Below, one piece after another: positions 52,226 through 61,490 of a stretch of 64,000 nucleotides of DNA; position 1 is the stretch's first letter, and every line of letters starts with the position of its first letter. The position numbers and the translations under genes are program-made. The DNA is from Dokdonia sinensis. Lineage in GTDB: Bacteria; Bacteroidota; Bacteroidia; Flavobacteriales; Flavobacteriaceae. The notes below the pieces were generated by a model. The model ran no database searches and was not told where the DNA came from. It saw nothing but the letters and a program-made list of their open reading frames with translations. Where the stretch lies: contig NZ_REFV01000012.1 of NCBI RefSeq assembly GCF_003688895.1, forward strand, positions 62,001 through 126,000, written 5' to 3'.

Positions 52226-53035
52226 ATGCTCATTGCCGCTTTCGCCTTTTCGTGGATGAACCTGTTTGCAAAATACCTCGAGAACTTTCACCCGCTTCAA
52301 GTAGTCTTTTTTAGAGCTTTTGGAACTTTTATTTTTATATTTCCTTTTATGCTTTCGCGAAAGCTTCCTATAATCGGTAAAAATGTGTTTTGGTTAAGTT
52401 TTAGAGGTGTACTAAGTTTTGTATCACTTGCACTTTACTTTATTGTAATACAAAGAATACCGCTAGGATCTGCGGTAGCATTACGATATACCGCTCCTGT
52501 TTTTAGCGCAGTATTTGCATTAATATTCCTAAAGGAGTACGTAAAATTTTGGCAATGGATTGCCATTGCAATTTCCATTGCAGGTGCGTTTGTAATGAAA
52601 GAAGTTGATTTAAGAATAGACACTTTGAGTTTTACACTCGTCATCCTCTCATCCATCTTGGTAGGTGGTGTGTTTACGATTGTCCGATATCTAGGATCTC
52701 GTGAGCATTACCTTACGATCATTAATTATTTTATGGTTTTTTCTATAGTTGGTAGTCTTTTCTTTTTAAGTAAGTGGCGTATGCCTGTAGGTCAAGAATG
52801 GTGGTATGTTTGTGGTATCGGTGTTTTTGGGCTTTTTGGTCAAGTATTTCTTACCCGCGCATTTCAACTTGCAGATACAGCTACTGTGGCGCCCATAAAG
52901 TATATGGAACTAGTTTATGCATTGCTATTAGGCTATTTTATTTTTGGAGAAACCTATGGCTTTTACCCAATGATTGGGATGGGACTACTCATTTTTGGAA
53001 TGCTACTTAATTTGTGGGTAAAGCAAAGGGGGTAA
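52226..53035 (+). CDS. EamA/DMT-family transporter
   Basis: 269 residues from ATG 52226, preceded by AGAGGAG (52211-52217). Ten hydrophobic segments in two EamA halves, e.g. MLIAAFAFSWMNLFAKYLENFHPLQVVFFRAFGTF and later TATVAPIKYMELVYALLLGY. Related proteins export amino acids or small metabolites; substrate unknown. The palindrome at 52350 encodes MLSRKLP at the end of the second segment. Confidence 0.9.
   Translation: MLIAAFAFSWMNLFAKYLENFHPLQVVFFRAFGTFIFIFPFMLSRKLPIIGKNVFWLSFRGVLSFVSLALYFIVIQRIPLGSAVALRYTAPVFSAVFALIFLKEYVKFWQWIAIAISIAGAFVMKEVDLRIDTLSFTLVILSSILVGGVFTIVRYLGSREHYLTIINYFMVFSIVGSLFFLSKWRMPVGQEWWYVCGIGVFGLFGQVFLTRAFQLADTATVAPIKYMELVYALLLGYFIFGETYGFYPMIGMGLLIFGMLLNLWVKQRG
52350..52365. 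repeat. Palindrome copy inside the EamA gene
   Basis: TGCTTTCGCGAAAGCT, translated as (M)LSRKL at a membrane-segment boundary. Confidence 0.85.
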
Positions 53036-53046
53036 TCGTATTAACG

Positions 53047-53070
53047 AAAAAAGCAGGTCAACTGACCTGC
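53047..53070 (-). terminator. Terminator after the 53098-53328 lipoprotein gene
   Basis: GCAGGTCA-AC-TGACCTGC; on the minus strand the stem is followed by TTTTTT, 28 bp from that gene's stop. Confidence 0.85.
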
Positions 53071-53097
53071 CTCTTACTATCTTATTAGGATACCTTC

Positions 53098-53328
53098 TTA
53101 GTTTTGCTCATCTATAGCAGGAGTAGTAGCCTCTACTTCTCCTGTTACTTCTGTCTGAATTTCCTCAGTACCTTCTACTTCCATAGTTGGTGCATTTTCT
53201 ATCACTTCGATAGTAGTTTCTGAAGACTCAAGAGCAGTTTCACTAGTAGCTTGAGGAGCAGTCTCTTTGCAAGCAGCTAGAGACAATACAGTAGCTGCGA
53301 TAGCCACCGAAAAAAAAGTGTTTTTCAT
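53098..53328 (-). CDS. Small acidic lipoprotein (76 aa)
   Basis: Start at ATG 53328 (MKNTFFSVAIAATVLSLAAC), a good lipoprotein signal with Cys20; the frame extends to 53379 but would spoil the signal. The mature part is almost only Glu, Thr, Ala, Val (ETALESSETTIEVIENAPTMEVEG). No family recognised. A -7 box TATATTTG is at 53356-53363 on the minus strand. Confidence 0.72.
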   Translation of the reverse strand: MKNTFFSVAIAATVLSLAACKETAPQATSETALESSETTIEVIENAPTMEVEGTEEIQTEVTGEVEATTPAIDEQN

Positions 53329-53363
53329 TGTTTTATTTCTATTAAAAAAAGTGGGCAAATATA

Positions 53364-53830
53364 ATTTTATTTTTGACACGCATAACGTTTTTAAAAATTA
53401 TTTCAAATTATTTTTTAGCATCTAACTACTTGTGATTCAATTTTTTAGATAACCTAGAACTATCAACCATCATTACATATAGAAGAATAGACACCCTTTT
53501 TTACAAGAAAACTACTTAAGCACTATTAATCCAACGTAAAATTTCTTTGCTCGTCGCACAGGACATTGTAATTTCCAGAAAATTTAACCATTTGGAAGAG
53601 ATACGTCTTAAGCTGGAATACATTAAAAACAAATAGGAAAGTATTATAGATAGGTAACCCATTTTTACATACCGACTGATCTTCAGACCCAAGTGCAGTA
53701 CTTAAATAAGAAATGGAAAAACCACGTCAACAGTCTAGTTTAATGCAAAGATCATTGAAGAGCTCATAGAAACCTATAAAATCAGGCTTAATAAAGCACC
53801 ATAAGCTCAAAGACGCAAACACTCTAAAAG
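53364..53830. other. Gene-poor spacer with decayed coding traces
   Basis: No ORF, repeat or RNA recognised in ~470 bp. Two short plus-strand stretches look formerly coding: one ending L-E-E-I-R-L-K-L-E-Y-I-K-N-K-stop (to 53635) and one reading K-I-I-E-E-L-I-E-T-Y-K-I-R-L-N-K-A-P-stop (near 53742-53801), in frames without start codons. They may be remnants of a gene or of an insertion sequence. Confidence 0.35.
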
Positions 53831-53860
53831 CACAGAACCTGCATCAAGGCAGGTTCTGTG
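53831..53860. terminator. Terminator after clpX
   Basis: CACAGAACCTGC-ATCAAG-GCAGGTTCTGTG, a 12-bp stem; minus-strand continuation CTTTTAG, 24 bp past the clpX stop. Confidence 0.82.
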
Positions 53861-53883
53861 TTTGAGTAAGTGTCATAATTCTA

Positions 53884-55116
53884 TTAAGAAGCTGCTTTTA
53901 ATTTATTCAGGGTAGATTTATTAAGTTTAGACTCAGCGTAATCTCTTGACACCGTAAATTCTGTCTCCTCTGAACTGGGTAAGTCGAACATTGCATCTGT
54001 AAGCACTGCCTCACATAAAGACCGTAAACCTCGGGCTCCAAGCTTGTATTCAACTGCCTTTTCTACTAAATAATCTAACGCTTCGTCAGAAATAGAGAAG
54101 GCTATATCGTCCATTTTGAACAGCTTAGTATATTGTTTTATAATTGCATTTTTAGGCTCTGTAAGAATAGCTCTAAGTGTCCCTGCATCTAGGGGATCCA
54201 TATGAGTTAGTACTGGTAGGCGGCCTATGATTTCTGGTATTAACCCAAAATCCTTCAGATCCTTAGGGATAATATACTTAAGCATATTATCCTTCTCTAA
54301 CTCATCATCTGTTTTGCTGGCAGCAAAACCCATAGCTTGCATATTGAGACGCTTAGAAATATGACGCTCGATGCCATCAAAGGCTCCACCGGCTATAAAT
54401 AAGATATGTTCCGTATTTACTTCTATAAACTTTTGATCAGGATGCTTGCGTCCACCTTTTGGCGGGACATTTACTACTGTTCCTTCAAGTAATTTTAACA
54501 AGGCTTGTTGCACTCCCTCTCCACTAACATCACGTGTGATGGATGGGTTATCACTTTTACGCGCAATTTTATCGATTTCGTCTATAAAAACAATGCCGCG
54601 CTGTGCTTTGTCTAGGTTATAATCTGCTGCTTGTAATAGTCTCGTTAAAATGCTCTCTACATCTTCCCCAACATAACCTGCTTCGGTTAGGACGGTTGCA
54701 TCTACAATCGCGAGAGGCACGTTAAGCATTTTTGCAACTGTTTTTGCAATTAGGGTTTTTCCAGTACCCGTCTGACCAACCATCACCACATTACTCTTTT
54801 GAATCTCAATATCATCATCGCTAGAAGGCTGCAATAAGCGCTTGTAATGATTATAGACTGCGACAGAAATTACTTTTTTTGAAAACTCTTGACCTATGAT
54901 ATATCCGTCAAGAAATTCTTTTATCTCATGCGGTTTCTTCAGTTTAAGTTCTCCTGCAAGATCGTTTGTCTGAGTATCCTTTGATTCTTCGATAACAATA
55001 CCGTGAGCCTGTTCTATACAACGGTCACATATATGCGCATCTAGACCTGCAATTAAGAGGTTAGTCTCTGGCTTTTTCCTTCCACAAAATGAACATTCTA
55101 AATCTTCCTTCGCCAT
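53884..55116 (-). CDS. clpX: ClpX, ATPase subunit of ClpXP protease
   Basis: 410 residues. N-terminal C4 zinc finger (Cys8, Cys11, Cys30, Cys33). AAA+ module with Walker A GQTGTGKT (114-121), Walker [11 protein letters not shown], sensor and arginine-finger regions, and pore loop GYVGED. The IGF-type ClpP-docking loop lies in the usual place. It unfolds tagged proteins and feeds them to ClpP. Third gene of tig-clpP-clpX. Confidence 0.97.
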   Translation of the reverse strand: MAKEDLECSFCGRKKPETNLLIAGLDAHICDRCIEQAHGIVIEESKDTQTNDLAGELKLKKPHEIKEFLDGYIIGQEFSKKVISVAVYNHYKRLLQPSSDDDIEIQKSNVVMVGQTGTGKTLIAKTVAKMLNVPLAIVDATVLTEAGYVGEDVESILTRLLQAADYNLDKAQRGIVFIDEIDKIARKSDNPSITRDVSGEGVQQALLKLLEGTVVNVPPKGGRKHPDQKFIEVNTEHILFIAGGAFDGIERHISKRLNMQAMGFAASKTDDELEKDNMLKYIIPKDLKDFGLIPEIIGRLPVLTHMDPLDAGTLRAILTEPKNAIIKQYTKLFKMDDIAFSISDEALDYLVEKAVEYKLGARGLRSLCEAVLTDAMFDLPSSEETEFTVSRDYAESKLNKSTLNKLKAAS

Positions 55117-55140
55117 ATTGATTCTTTATAATAAGGAGTA

Positions 55141-55156
55141 CGCTTTCGCGAAAGCG
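55141..55156. repeat. Palindrome CGCTTTCGCGAAAGCG (intergenic)
   Basis: Exact copy in the 54-bp clpP-clpX spacer, 14 bp past the clpP stop. Confidence 0.9.
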
Positions 55157-55170
55157 CACAAAAATTTATT

Positions 55171-55845
55171 TTATTCTCTACGTAACACTTCGTCTATCAT
55201 TCCGTACTCCAGGGCCTTATCTGCCTTCATCCAGTAATCTCGATCACTATCCTCGTAAACTTTATCGTATTCTTGGCCTGAATGCTTTGCTATGATCTCA
55301 TATAGCTCTTGCTTAAGGGTAATAATCTCTCTCGCCGTAATCTCAATATCACTTGCTTGACCTTGTGCACCACCTAATGGCTGATGAATCATCACACGAG
55401 AATGAGGAAGACCGCTACGTTTACCCTTAGTTCCGGCACAAAGCAACACCGCACCCATAGATGCTGCCATACCTGTACATATCGTTGCTACATCAGGCTT
55501 GATAAACTGCATCGTATCATAAATTCCCAGTCCTGCATAAACGCTACCTCCAGGAGAATTAATATAAATCTGTATATCCTTGTTTGCATCTGTACTCTCT
55601 AAAAAGAGGAGTTGTGCTTGTACGATATTTGCAACTTGATCATTAATACCCATTCCTAAAAAGATGATCCGATCCATCATCAATCTAGAAAAAACATCCA
55701 TAGAAACAGCATTCATCTGGCGTTCTTCTATAATATTAGGCGTCAGTCCTACTGGTGTCATAGCACTTGTAATCTGATCGTAGTACATACTATTTATACC
55801 CTGATCCTTGATTGCAAAATCTTTAAATTCTTTTCCGTAATCCAT
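55171..55845 (-). CDS. clpP: ClpP, proteolytic subunit
   Basis: 224 residues with the full catalytic triad: Ser129 in GMAASMGA, His154 in MIHQPLGG and Asp199 in YEDSDRDYW. The N-terminus is ~20 residues longer than in E. coli ([15 protein letters not shown]), as usual in this phylum, and may be processed. It forms the tetradecameric chamber that ClpX docks on. 90 bp from tig. Confidence 0.96.
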   Translation of the reverse strand: MDYGKEFKDFAIKDQGINSMYYDQITSAMTPVGLTPNIIEERQMNAVSMDVFSRLMMDRIIFLGMGINDQVANIVQAQLLFLESTDANKDIQIYINSPGGSVYAGLGIYDTMQFIKPDVATICTGMAASMGAVLLCAGTKGKRSGLPHSRVMIHQPLGGAQGQASDIEITAREIITLKQELYEIIAKHSGQEYDKVYEDSDRDYWMKADKALEYGMIDEVLRRE

Positions 55846-55935
55846 ATCTTTAATCGTGCAATTTTTTATAGTTAAAAAAGGCGCATTACTGTAAAAGTAG
55901 CGCGCCTTAAAGATACTTATAAATCAATTAGTATT

Positions 55936-57258
55936 CTAATTGTATACTTCTTTGACAAAGTCATCAAAGCTTACTTTCTTAGTCTTTAACTTCACGTTTT
56001 CCTTAAAGAAATCGAGCATTTTCTGGTGCATAAGCTGCTCTGATAGACGTTTTACCTCTTCTTGGTTACCGAGTATGCGTGCCGCAATATCGTCCAATTC
56101 TTTCTCCTCTGGGTTAAGCTGACCAAACTGCGCCATCTGGCCTTTAATCATCTCCTTAGCGTAAGCCTTGAGCTCCTCGAAAGTTACTTGTAAGTTATTT
56201 TCCTGAACGATCTTACCTTCTATTAACTGGTAACGAAGTCCTTTTTCAGATCGGTCGTATTCTTCTTTTGCCTCTTCGAGACTCATTTCCTTTTCTCCGG
56301 TAGATTGAATCCAACGCGACAAGAATTCACTAGGTAAATCAAATTTAGTCTCATCTATAAGACGCTCTGTAACATCGTTTAATAACTGCTGATCGCTCTG
56401 CTGTTTGAACTGACGCTCTGCATCTTCTTTTATCTTATCCTTAAGTTCGGTTACAGAAGTTACTACTCCTTTACCAAAAAGCTTATCAAAAAGCTCTTGA
56501 TCAAGATCTGCAGCCTCTCTTTTGTTAATTTCAGAAATTGTGAAGGTTACCTCAGCATTGAGATCATTTGCCTCATCTTGGGACATTTTAAAGGCATTCT
56601 GAAAATCTCGAGCCTCGGCAAAAAGACCTTTTGTCTTTACGGTAATAATATCCCCAACTTTTGCTCCGATAAAGGCGTCTGTATTTTTCTTCCCTTTAAG
56701 CGCTGCCACTTCAAAAGTTGTCGTATTTTCAATACCAGCCTCATCGTTAAAAAAAGTTCCTGTTACCTCACTATCTTTTGCAACCTCTTTTTGAGGAGAT
56801 AATTTCCCATATTGCTTCTGAATGGTAGTAACTTGATTCTCAATCATTTTTTTATCTGCCTCAATCTCGTAGCTGACTACCGCCTTTTTAGGCTGTAAGT
56901 TTACTTCAAATTTTGGCGCCATTCCTAAATCAAACTCAAAGCTGAAATCATCTGCATCCCAGTCAAACTCTTCCTGATTTTTAGGCAATGGATTTCCTAA
57001 GACATCCAGCTTTTCTTCAGTCATATATTTACCAAGGGCATCTTGTAAAAGCTTATTTACCTCGTCTACAAGAACTGCTTTTCCATACTGCTTTTGCACA
57101 ATCCCCATAGGAACGTGTCCTTTTCTAAAGCCAGGAATATTTGCAGTCTTTCTGTAGTCTTTTAAAATCTTATCTACTTTTTCTCTGTAGTCATCCTTTG
57201 CGATTTCTACTTTAACCACAGCGTTAAGCTCGTCTATTTGGTCTCTCGTGATATTCAT
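55936..57258 (-). CDS. tig: Trigger factor
   Basis: 440 residues. N-terminal ribosome-binding domain (about 1-145) with the tail-loop motif PGFRKGHVPMGIVQKQYG. The middle PPIase-like domain (150-245) lacks a clear FKBP active site. The C-terminal helical chaperone domain follows (260-440). It binds nascent chains at the ribosome exit. Transcribed from its own promoter (57281-57311), with clpP and clpX downstream. Confidence 0.95.
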   Translation of the reverse strand: MNITRDQIDELNAVVKVEIAKDDYREKVDKILKDYRKTANIPGFRKGHVPMGIVQKQYGKAVLVDEVNKLLQDALGKYMTEEKLDVLGNPLPKNQEEFDWDADDFSFEFDLGMAPKFEVNLQPKKAVVSYEIEADKKMIENQVTTIQKQYGKLSPQKEVAKDSEVTGTFFNDEAGIENTTTFEVAALKGKKNTDAFIGAKVGDIITVKTKGLFAEARDFQNAFKMSQDEANDLNAEVTFTISEINKREAADLDQELFDKLFGKGVVTSVTELKDKIKEDAERQFKQQSDQQLLNDVTERLIDETKFDLPSEFLSRWIQSTGEKEMSLEEAKEEYDRSEKGLRYQLIEGKIVQENNLQVTFEELKAYAKEMIKGQMAQFGQLNPEEKELDDIAARILGNQEEVKRLSEQLMHQKMLDFFKENVKLKTKKVSFDDFVKEVYN

Positions 57259-57280
57259 ATCTGTCTTAATTTAAGGACGG

Positions 57281-57311
57281 CAAAAGTACGGATTTTTTAT
57301 CCTTTTGACAA
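57281..57311 (-). promoter_or_regulatory. Promoter of tig-clpP-clpX
   Basis: TTG (57309-57311) and TACTTTTG (57281-57288) on the minus strand, 20 bp apart, 23 bp before the start. Confidence 0.7.
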
Positions 57312-57339
57312 TCTTTTAAATAGTTGTCTTCTAAGCGAT

Positions 57340-57681
57340 TTAATTGTCCTTAAGAAAGCTAAATAGAATGCTCTGGAAGATACTGAGCAGGATGCTAAAG
57401 AGCAATGCATACAGAAATCCATCTACAGCAAAGCCGTCTACAAAATAATCTGCAAGGAGAATAATAAATGCATTTATAACAAAAAGGAACAATCCAAACG
57501 TCAGTAAGGTAATAGGTATCGTTAATATCACGAGTATAGGCTTTACAATAAACCTAAGTAATGCCACTACAATAGCGACAACTATTGCTCCAACATAACC
57601 AGAAACCGCAACTCCGGGCAAAATATAAGCTAGCACCATAACGGCAACCGCAGTAAGAAGAATTTTTAGAATGGTATTCAT
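57340..57681 (-). CDS. Phage-holin-4 family (YvlD-like) membrane protein
   Basis: 113 residues from ATG 57681 (MNTILKILLTAVAVMVLAYILPGV); the frame reaches 57753 only by reading through a palindrome. Four membrane segments with the family landmark VKPILVILTIPITLLTFGLF. Despite the name this is a chromosomal inner-membrane protein found widely in Bacteroidota, with unknown role; no phage genes are nearby. Confidence 0.85.
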   Translation of the reverse strand: MNTILKILLTAVAVMVLAYILPGVAVSGYVGAIVVAIVVALLRFIVKPILVILTIPITLLTFGLFLFVINAFIILLADYFVDGFAVDGFLYALLFSILLSIFQSILFSFLKDN

Positions 57682-57707
57682 AATATAAGTTTTAATGGTT
57701 ATCCTTA

Positions 57708-57723
57708 TGCTTTCGCGAAAGCA
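57708..57723. repeat. Palindrome variant TGCTTTCGCGAAAGCA
   Basis: Fully symmetrical variant (both outer bases changed together), 27 bp upstream of the YvlD-like gene. Confidence 0.88.
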
Positions 57724-57739
57724 TAAAAAAGATACAAAT

Positions 57740-57772
57740 AAAAAAAGCACCAAGGTCGCCCAAGGTGCTTTC
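57740..57772 (-). terminator. Terminator after the GDSL gene
   Basis: AAAGCACC/GGTGCTTT arms around 12 bases (AAGGTCGCCCAA); on the minus strand a T7 run follows, ~20 bp past the GDSL stop. Confidence 0.82.
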
Positions 57773-57792
57773 TTAATATTTAAGTCTAATGC

Positions 57793-59322
57793 TTAGTTTA
57801 CATTATTTGTAATATTTACGGTACTGTAGTCTCCTATATTTACTTTAGGAACCGTAGCGCCATACTTAGCATTTATAGCGTCAATGATTGAGTTTGCTGT
57901 AAGAGCATATCCTCTAGGTGATGGGTGAACTCCGTCAAGAGAAAAAGCACCACCTGTTACAAACGTAGAAGTAAGCGTTCCTCCGTCAAAAACAACACCA
58001 CTACCAGCAACCTGCTGCAATTGTGCTCTTGCATCTACATAAGCAAGATCATTTGCCGCAGCAAGACCCTGAATGGTTGCATTGTATGAAGCTTGCGCTG
58101 TTGCAACACGTCCTTGCTCAACAGCTGTAAGCACAAACTGATCTGCAAGTGGCACAGAAACACCATTTATTAATTGTGGATTATCGTTTACAAGCGTTCC
58201 TAAAACCCCAGCAGCCGTAAGCGGAAATAAGTCACTATCATTAGCCTGACGCAAAGTGCCTAATGTAGCAGCTGTAGCAGCATCTAAACCGAAAGGAGGC
58301 CCTTGCAAAATTTGAGAAATATCTGTAAGATCGTCATCGCTCATTGTAGGGAAGTTTACTCCTTCTGCAAAGTTAATTTGACGTGCAGCAGCTTCTTCGG
58401 CCGTAATGATTCCAAACTGAACTAATCCTGGTAAAACTTGCTGATTATACAAGGCAAAATTACTATTCAAAAATGCAGCCGTAGGAGCATCAAGAGGTAT
58501 GGATTGTGCTGGTACGGTTGTAAAAAATGGGATCGAAGTTACATCTGCAATGTTTACCAAAGCCCCTTTTGCACCAGTCCCTACTAAGGCAGCAACTTGT
58601 TGAGAATACACAGATGCAAAGACGTTAGGATCTGTAATATCATTACCACCGTAAGTAGATGGATCAAGATTTCCTGTTTGATCTGTCCCTGCTCCTCCAG
58701 AAGTAGCGTAACTTAATACATCATTATTTCCTATCCACAAGGAGAAGAAAGAAGGATTTTGAGCAACTGCATCTGCAAGAACAGTTGCATTAGGCTCAGA
58801 GGCGATGCGAATAAAGTATGGATTTGCGGCAGCTGGAAAGTTTGCCACATTACCATAACCCGGTGTTACTAAATGGAAAGATTTTGCACCAGGCACTCCC
58901 ATATTATTAAATGGTCCTGAAAGCACGTTGCTTATATCTGTAGTAGGCGTACCAGCAAGAACGGCAGGCCCAGGATTACCATTTGCATCTGTAGCAAGTA
59001 CAAATCTATTTGCTGTTATTTGGTTTCCTCCTAGAGTAAGACCTCCTAAATTATCGTTTGTAAGCGGCTGAGTAAATTCTCCACCTCCCGCAAGCGCAAA
59101 TTGTTGCGCCATAATATTTGGGTAAGAATCATTTTGAGCTGTTCTGTAAAGAGCACCGTCTGCAAATCCAGCAGTAAGTGAGTTACCTAAAGCGACATAA
59201 TTAGAAAAATCTGCTTCGCCACTAGTGAAAAAGTTATCCTCTTCTATTGGGTTGTCAAATTCTGGTTCACAGGCTGCAAATGCAATTGCAAGTACTGGAA
59301 GATATTTTATATATTTTTTCAT
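57793..59322 (-). CDS. SGNH/GDSL-type hydrolase lipoprotein (outer membrane)
   Basis: 509 residues. Lipobox AFAAC (Cys18). SGNH landmarks: block I NYVALGNSLTAGF with Ser48, block III SLWIGNNDVLSYA, block V DGVHPSPRGY (catalytic Asp and His). An Ala/Gly/Thr-rich middle part is typical of the lipoprotein branch in Bacteroidota. Expected to act as an esterase/lipase at the outer membrane. It lies 12 bp downstream of the FadL-like gene, so the two may act together on hydrophobic substrates. Confidence 0.88.
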   Translation of the reverse strand: MKKYIKYLPVLAIAFAACEPEFDNPIEEDNFFTSGEADFSNYVALGNSLTAGFADGALYRTAQNDSYPNIMAQQFALAGGGEFTQPLTNDNLGGLTLGGNQITANRFVLATDANGNPGPAVLAGTPTTDISNVLSGPFNNMGVPGAKSFHLVTPGYGNVANFPAAANPYFIRIASEPNATVLADAVAQNPSFFSLWIGNNDVLSYATSGGAGTDQTGNLDPSTYGGNDITDPNVFASVYSQQVAALVGTGAKGALVNIADVTSIPFFTTVPAQSIPLDAPTAAFLNSNFALYNQQVLPGLVQFGIITAEEAAARQINFAEGVNFPTMSDDDLTDISQILQGPPFGLDAATAATLGTLRQANDSDLFPLTAAGVLGTLVNDNPQLINGVSVPLADQFVLTAVEQGRVATAQASYNATIQGLAAANDLAYVDARAQLQQVAGSGVVFDGGTLTSTFVTGGAFSLDGVHPSPRGYALTANSIIDAINAKYGATVPKVNIGDYSTVNITNNVN

Positions 59323-59334
59323 CTTGATAACGTA

Positions 59335-60594
59335 TTATAATTTATAAGAAACTCCTAATCCAGGAATGAAAGCACTAGACTTGTAAGTACCTCCGAAAGG
59401 GACTGTCTGTCCGTTCTCAGTATAACCAGTATATTCTGCATCTACCTCTTCGAATCTTAAATAAAGGAATGAAGCATCTATGGACAACTTCTCTCCTATA
59501 TTAAAGGAAAGTCCTCCTGTGAAACCGTGAGAATCATTACGTGGTGTTTCTGGAGCAAAGAACCCTTCTGTTACAGGAGACTCATCAAAGTAATATCCCG
59601 CTCGAAGCGTAATAGCTTTTACAGCCTCATACTGAACCCCAAAACGATATGTTGAAGCGTCATCATAGTTACGAGGGTTAACAGAATCTGGCACATCTTC
59701 TGGAGCAAAATCGATGTCTAAAGACTCATAAGCACTCCATACGGCAAGATTATAATCAAATGCAAACATCCACTTACCCCAAGTGTAAGAAGTACCGATA
59801 GACCACTCTGCCGGCAGAGGCAATGAAGCAGCAAACCCTACAGATCCATTTTGAACGGGAGCTAGTGGAGAGTTTGGAACGTTCTCAAACGTAGCAACTC
59901 CTTCATCTTGCTCAACTTCTACGTCAATTCTAGAACGATAATTCATCCCAAAACGTAAATTTTCAACTGGATTAAGCATAAAGCCAGCAGACCAACCCCA
60001 AGCAGAAATACCGCTGGCGTCTATAGTAACATTGGAGCGATTTCCCTCTTCATCTGTGAGTGTTCTGTTCAAATTACGATTAAAGTTTACAGACCCACTT
60101 ACATAGATAGGTCCACCTCCAACACTAAACACATCTGCAAGTTTTACAGACACCAACGGCTGAATGTAAATTGCTGCAAGGTCTATGTTATTTACAAGGT
60201 GTGATCCAGCCCAGTCGTCTTCGTAAGAAACTGCACTACCATAAGGTGTGTAAGCAGCAAGACCTAATGTCACGTGATCAGAAACTGCATAACTCCCGTA
60301 GAAGTAAAAAGGAGTTCCTGTTGGACTATTAGTTTGGGCAGACTGTCCAAATTCTGCATTCTGAAATTTCACATCTGAGAACACAGCACTTACACCACCA
60401 GCAATGTTCAACTTATTTTCTAAGTAAACAAGTCCAGCTGGATTAAAAAACGCAAGCTCTGCATTATTTACCACAGCAACACCAGTATGTCCCATAGCAA
60501 GAGAGCGCTGCCCCTGAAGGCTCACACGGTAACCTCCTGCGTATGTCACAGCACACACTAGTAAGAGTACCAAAACACTAAATACTTTTTTCAT
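59335..60594 (-). CDS. FadL/TodX-like outer-membrane transport protein (OmpP1 family)
   Basis: 419 residues. Signal peptide about 1-19 (MKKVFSVLVLLLVCAVTYA). N-terminal hatch region GYRVSLQGQRSLAMGHTG and NNAELAFFNPAGLVYL typical of the family. Then a beta-barrel of alternating aromatic strands ending in SSAFIPGLGVSYKL (C-terminal aromatic-rich strand). It moves fatty acids or other hydrophobic molecules across the outer membrane. Operon with the GDSL hydrolase. Confidence 0.93.
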   Translation of the reverse strand: MKKVFSVLVLLLVCAVTYAGGYRVSLQGQRSLAMGHTGVAVVNNAELAFFNPAGLVYLENKLNIAGGVSAVFSDVKFQNAEFGQSAQTNSPTGTPFYFYGSYAVSDHVTLGLAAYTPYGSAVSYEDDWAGSHLVNNIDLAAIYIQPLVSVKLADVFSVGGGPIYVSGSVNFNRNLNRTLTDEEGNRSNVTIDASGISAWGWSAGFMLNPVENLRFGMNYRSRIDVEVEQDEGVATFENVPNSPLAPVQNGSVGFAASLPLPAEWSIGTSYTWGKWMFAFDYNLAVWSAYESLDIDFAPEDVPDSVNPRNYDDASTYRFGVQYEAVKAITLRAGYYFDESPVTEGFFAPETPRNDSHGFTGGLSFNIGEKLSIDASFLYLRFEEVDAEYTGYTENGQTVPFGGTYKSSAFIPGLGVSYKL

Positions 60595-60725
60595 AATTTA
60601 AATTTAGTTAGAGGAATTTTTATTGATTCTTTAATGATAAGCGACTAAAATTACGATAAATTCAGCCACTCGATAATTTTTACTATAATTTACTATGCGT
60701 ACATAATAAATAATTCACGACAATG

Positions 60726-61490
60726 TTATAAAAAATTTAGGACTTCTTTCAGGAAAACTTTGGGATTTTCTGCGTGAAGCCAATGACCTGCTTTAGGAAT
60801 CGTTTTTAATTCTGCTTTCGCGAAAGCGGAATGAATCAAATTTTCATCTTCTTCCCCTATATAATCTGAATGCTCACCTCTCAAGAATAGGGTCTCTGCG
60901 CTGTACTTCTTCTCTACTGGAAGAGGCTTCCCTATTTCTTCTATATGAGTAATTAAAGCTGAAAGATTCATCCTAAGCCCAAGCTCACCTTTTTCTTTCC
61001 AATATAAGTTTTTGAGCAAAAATTGCCGTATTCCGATCTCAGGAATATATTGCGACAGGAAATTATCTGCCTCACTTCTTCCAGAAAGCGCCTCTTTATC
61101 TTCCGATAAAGCCATAAGCCCCTTAAGAATAACCTGATGATGTTGAGGATATGCTCGCGGACTAATATCTGCAATGATTAGTTTTTTTACGACATTCGGA
61201 TAAGTCGTTGCAAAGAGCATTGCTGTCTTTCCGCCCATACTATGCCCTAAAAGTACAATCTCCTTCAAATCCTTTTTATCACAATAGGCTTTCAAATCCT
61301 CAACAAGAAGCTCGTAGTTAAAATGCTCACTATGAAAGCTCCTGCCGTGATTGCGCTGGTCTACAAGATGGACTTCATAACCTTTATCTGCAAACTGCCC
61401 TCCGAGCGTTTTCCAGTTGTCACCCATACCTAAAAACCCGTGCAGAATGACAAAAGGAATCCCTTCTCCTATGATTTTAGAATGTAACAT
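60726..61490 (-). CDS. Alpha/beta-hydrolase (YbfF-like)
   Basis: 254 residues. The oxyanion stretch VILHGFLGMGDNW is near 13-25, nucleophile Ser in VLLGHSMGGKT (Ser98), acid Asp in ISPRAYP-proximal strand order, and His in GHWLH (last ~18 residues). Esterase or thioesterase-like, substrate unknown. The palindrome at 60813 adds AFAKA just before the catalytic-His loop (IHSAFAKAELKTIPKAGHW). Its start codon overlaps none but abuts the pdxJ stop, suggesting cotranscription. Confidence 0.9.
   Translation of the reverse strand: MLHSKIIGEGIPFVILHGFLGMGDNWKTLGGQFADKGYEVHLVDQRNHGRSFHSEHFNYELLVEDLKAYCDKKDLKEIVLLGHSMGGKTAMLFATTYPNVVKKLIIADISPRAYPQHHQVILKGLMALSEDKEALSGRSEADNFLSQYIPEIGIRQFLLKNLYWKEKGELGLRMNLSALITHIEEIGKPLPVEKKYSAETLFLRGEHSDYIGEEDENLIHSAFAKAELKTIPKAGHWLHAENPKVFLKEVLNFL
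60813..60828. repeat. Palindrome copy inside the hydrolase gene
   Basis: TGCTTTCGCGAAAGCG, translated as AFAKA(E) before the C-terminal strand. Confidence 0.88.

Noticed and set aside
53641-53660. GGTAACCC stretch as another copy of the CTACCC operator
   Set aside because: Only one half resembles the site; there is no downstream gene in the right place.
57340-57681. A phage remnant suggested by the holin-like name
   Set aside because: The family is chromosomal in Bacteroidota and no phage genes are nearby.
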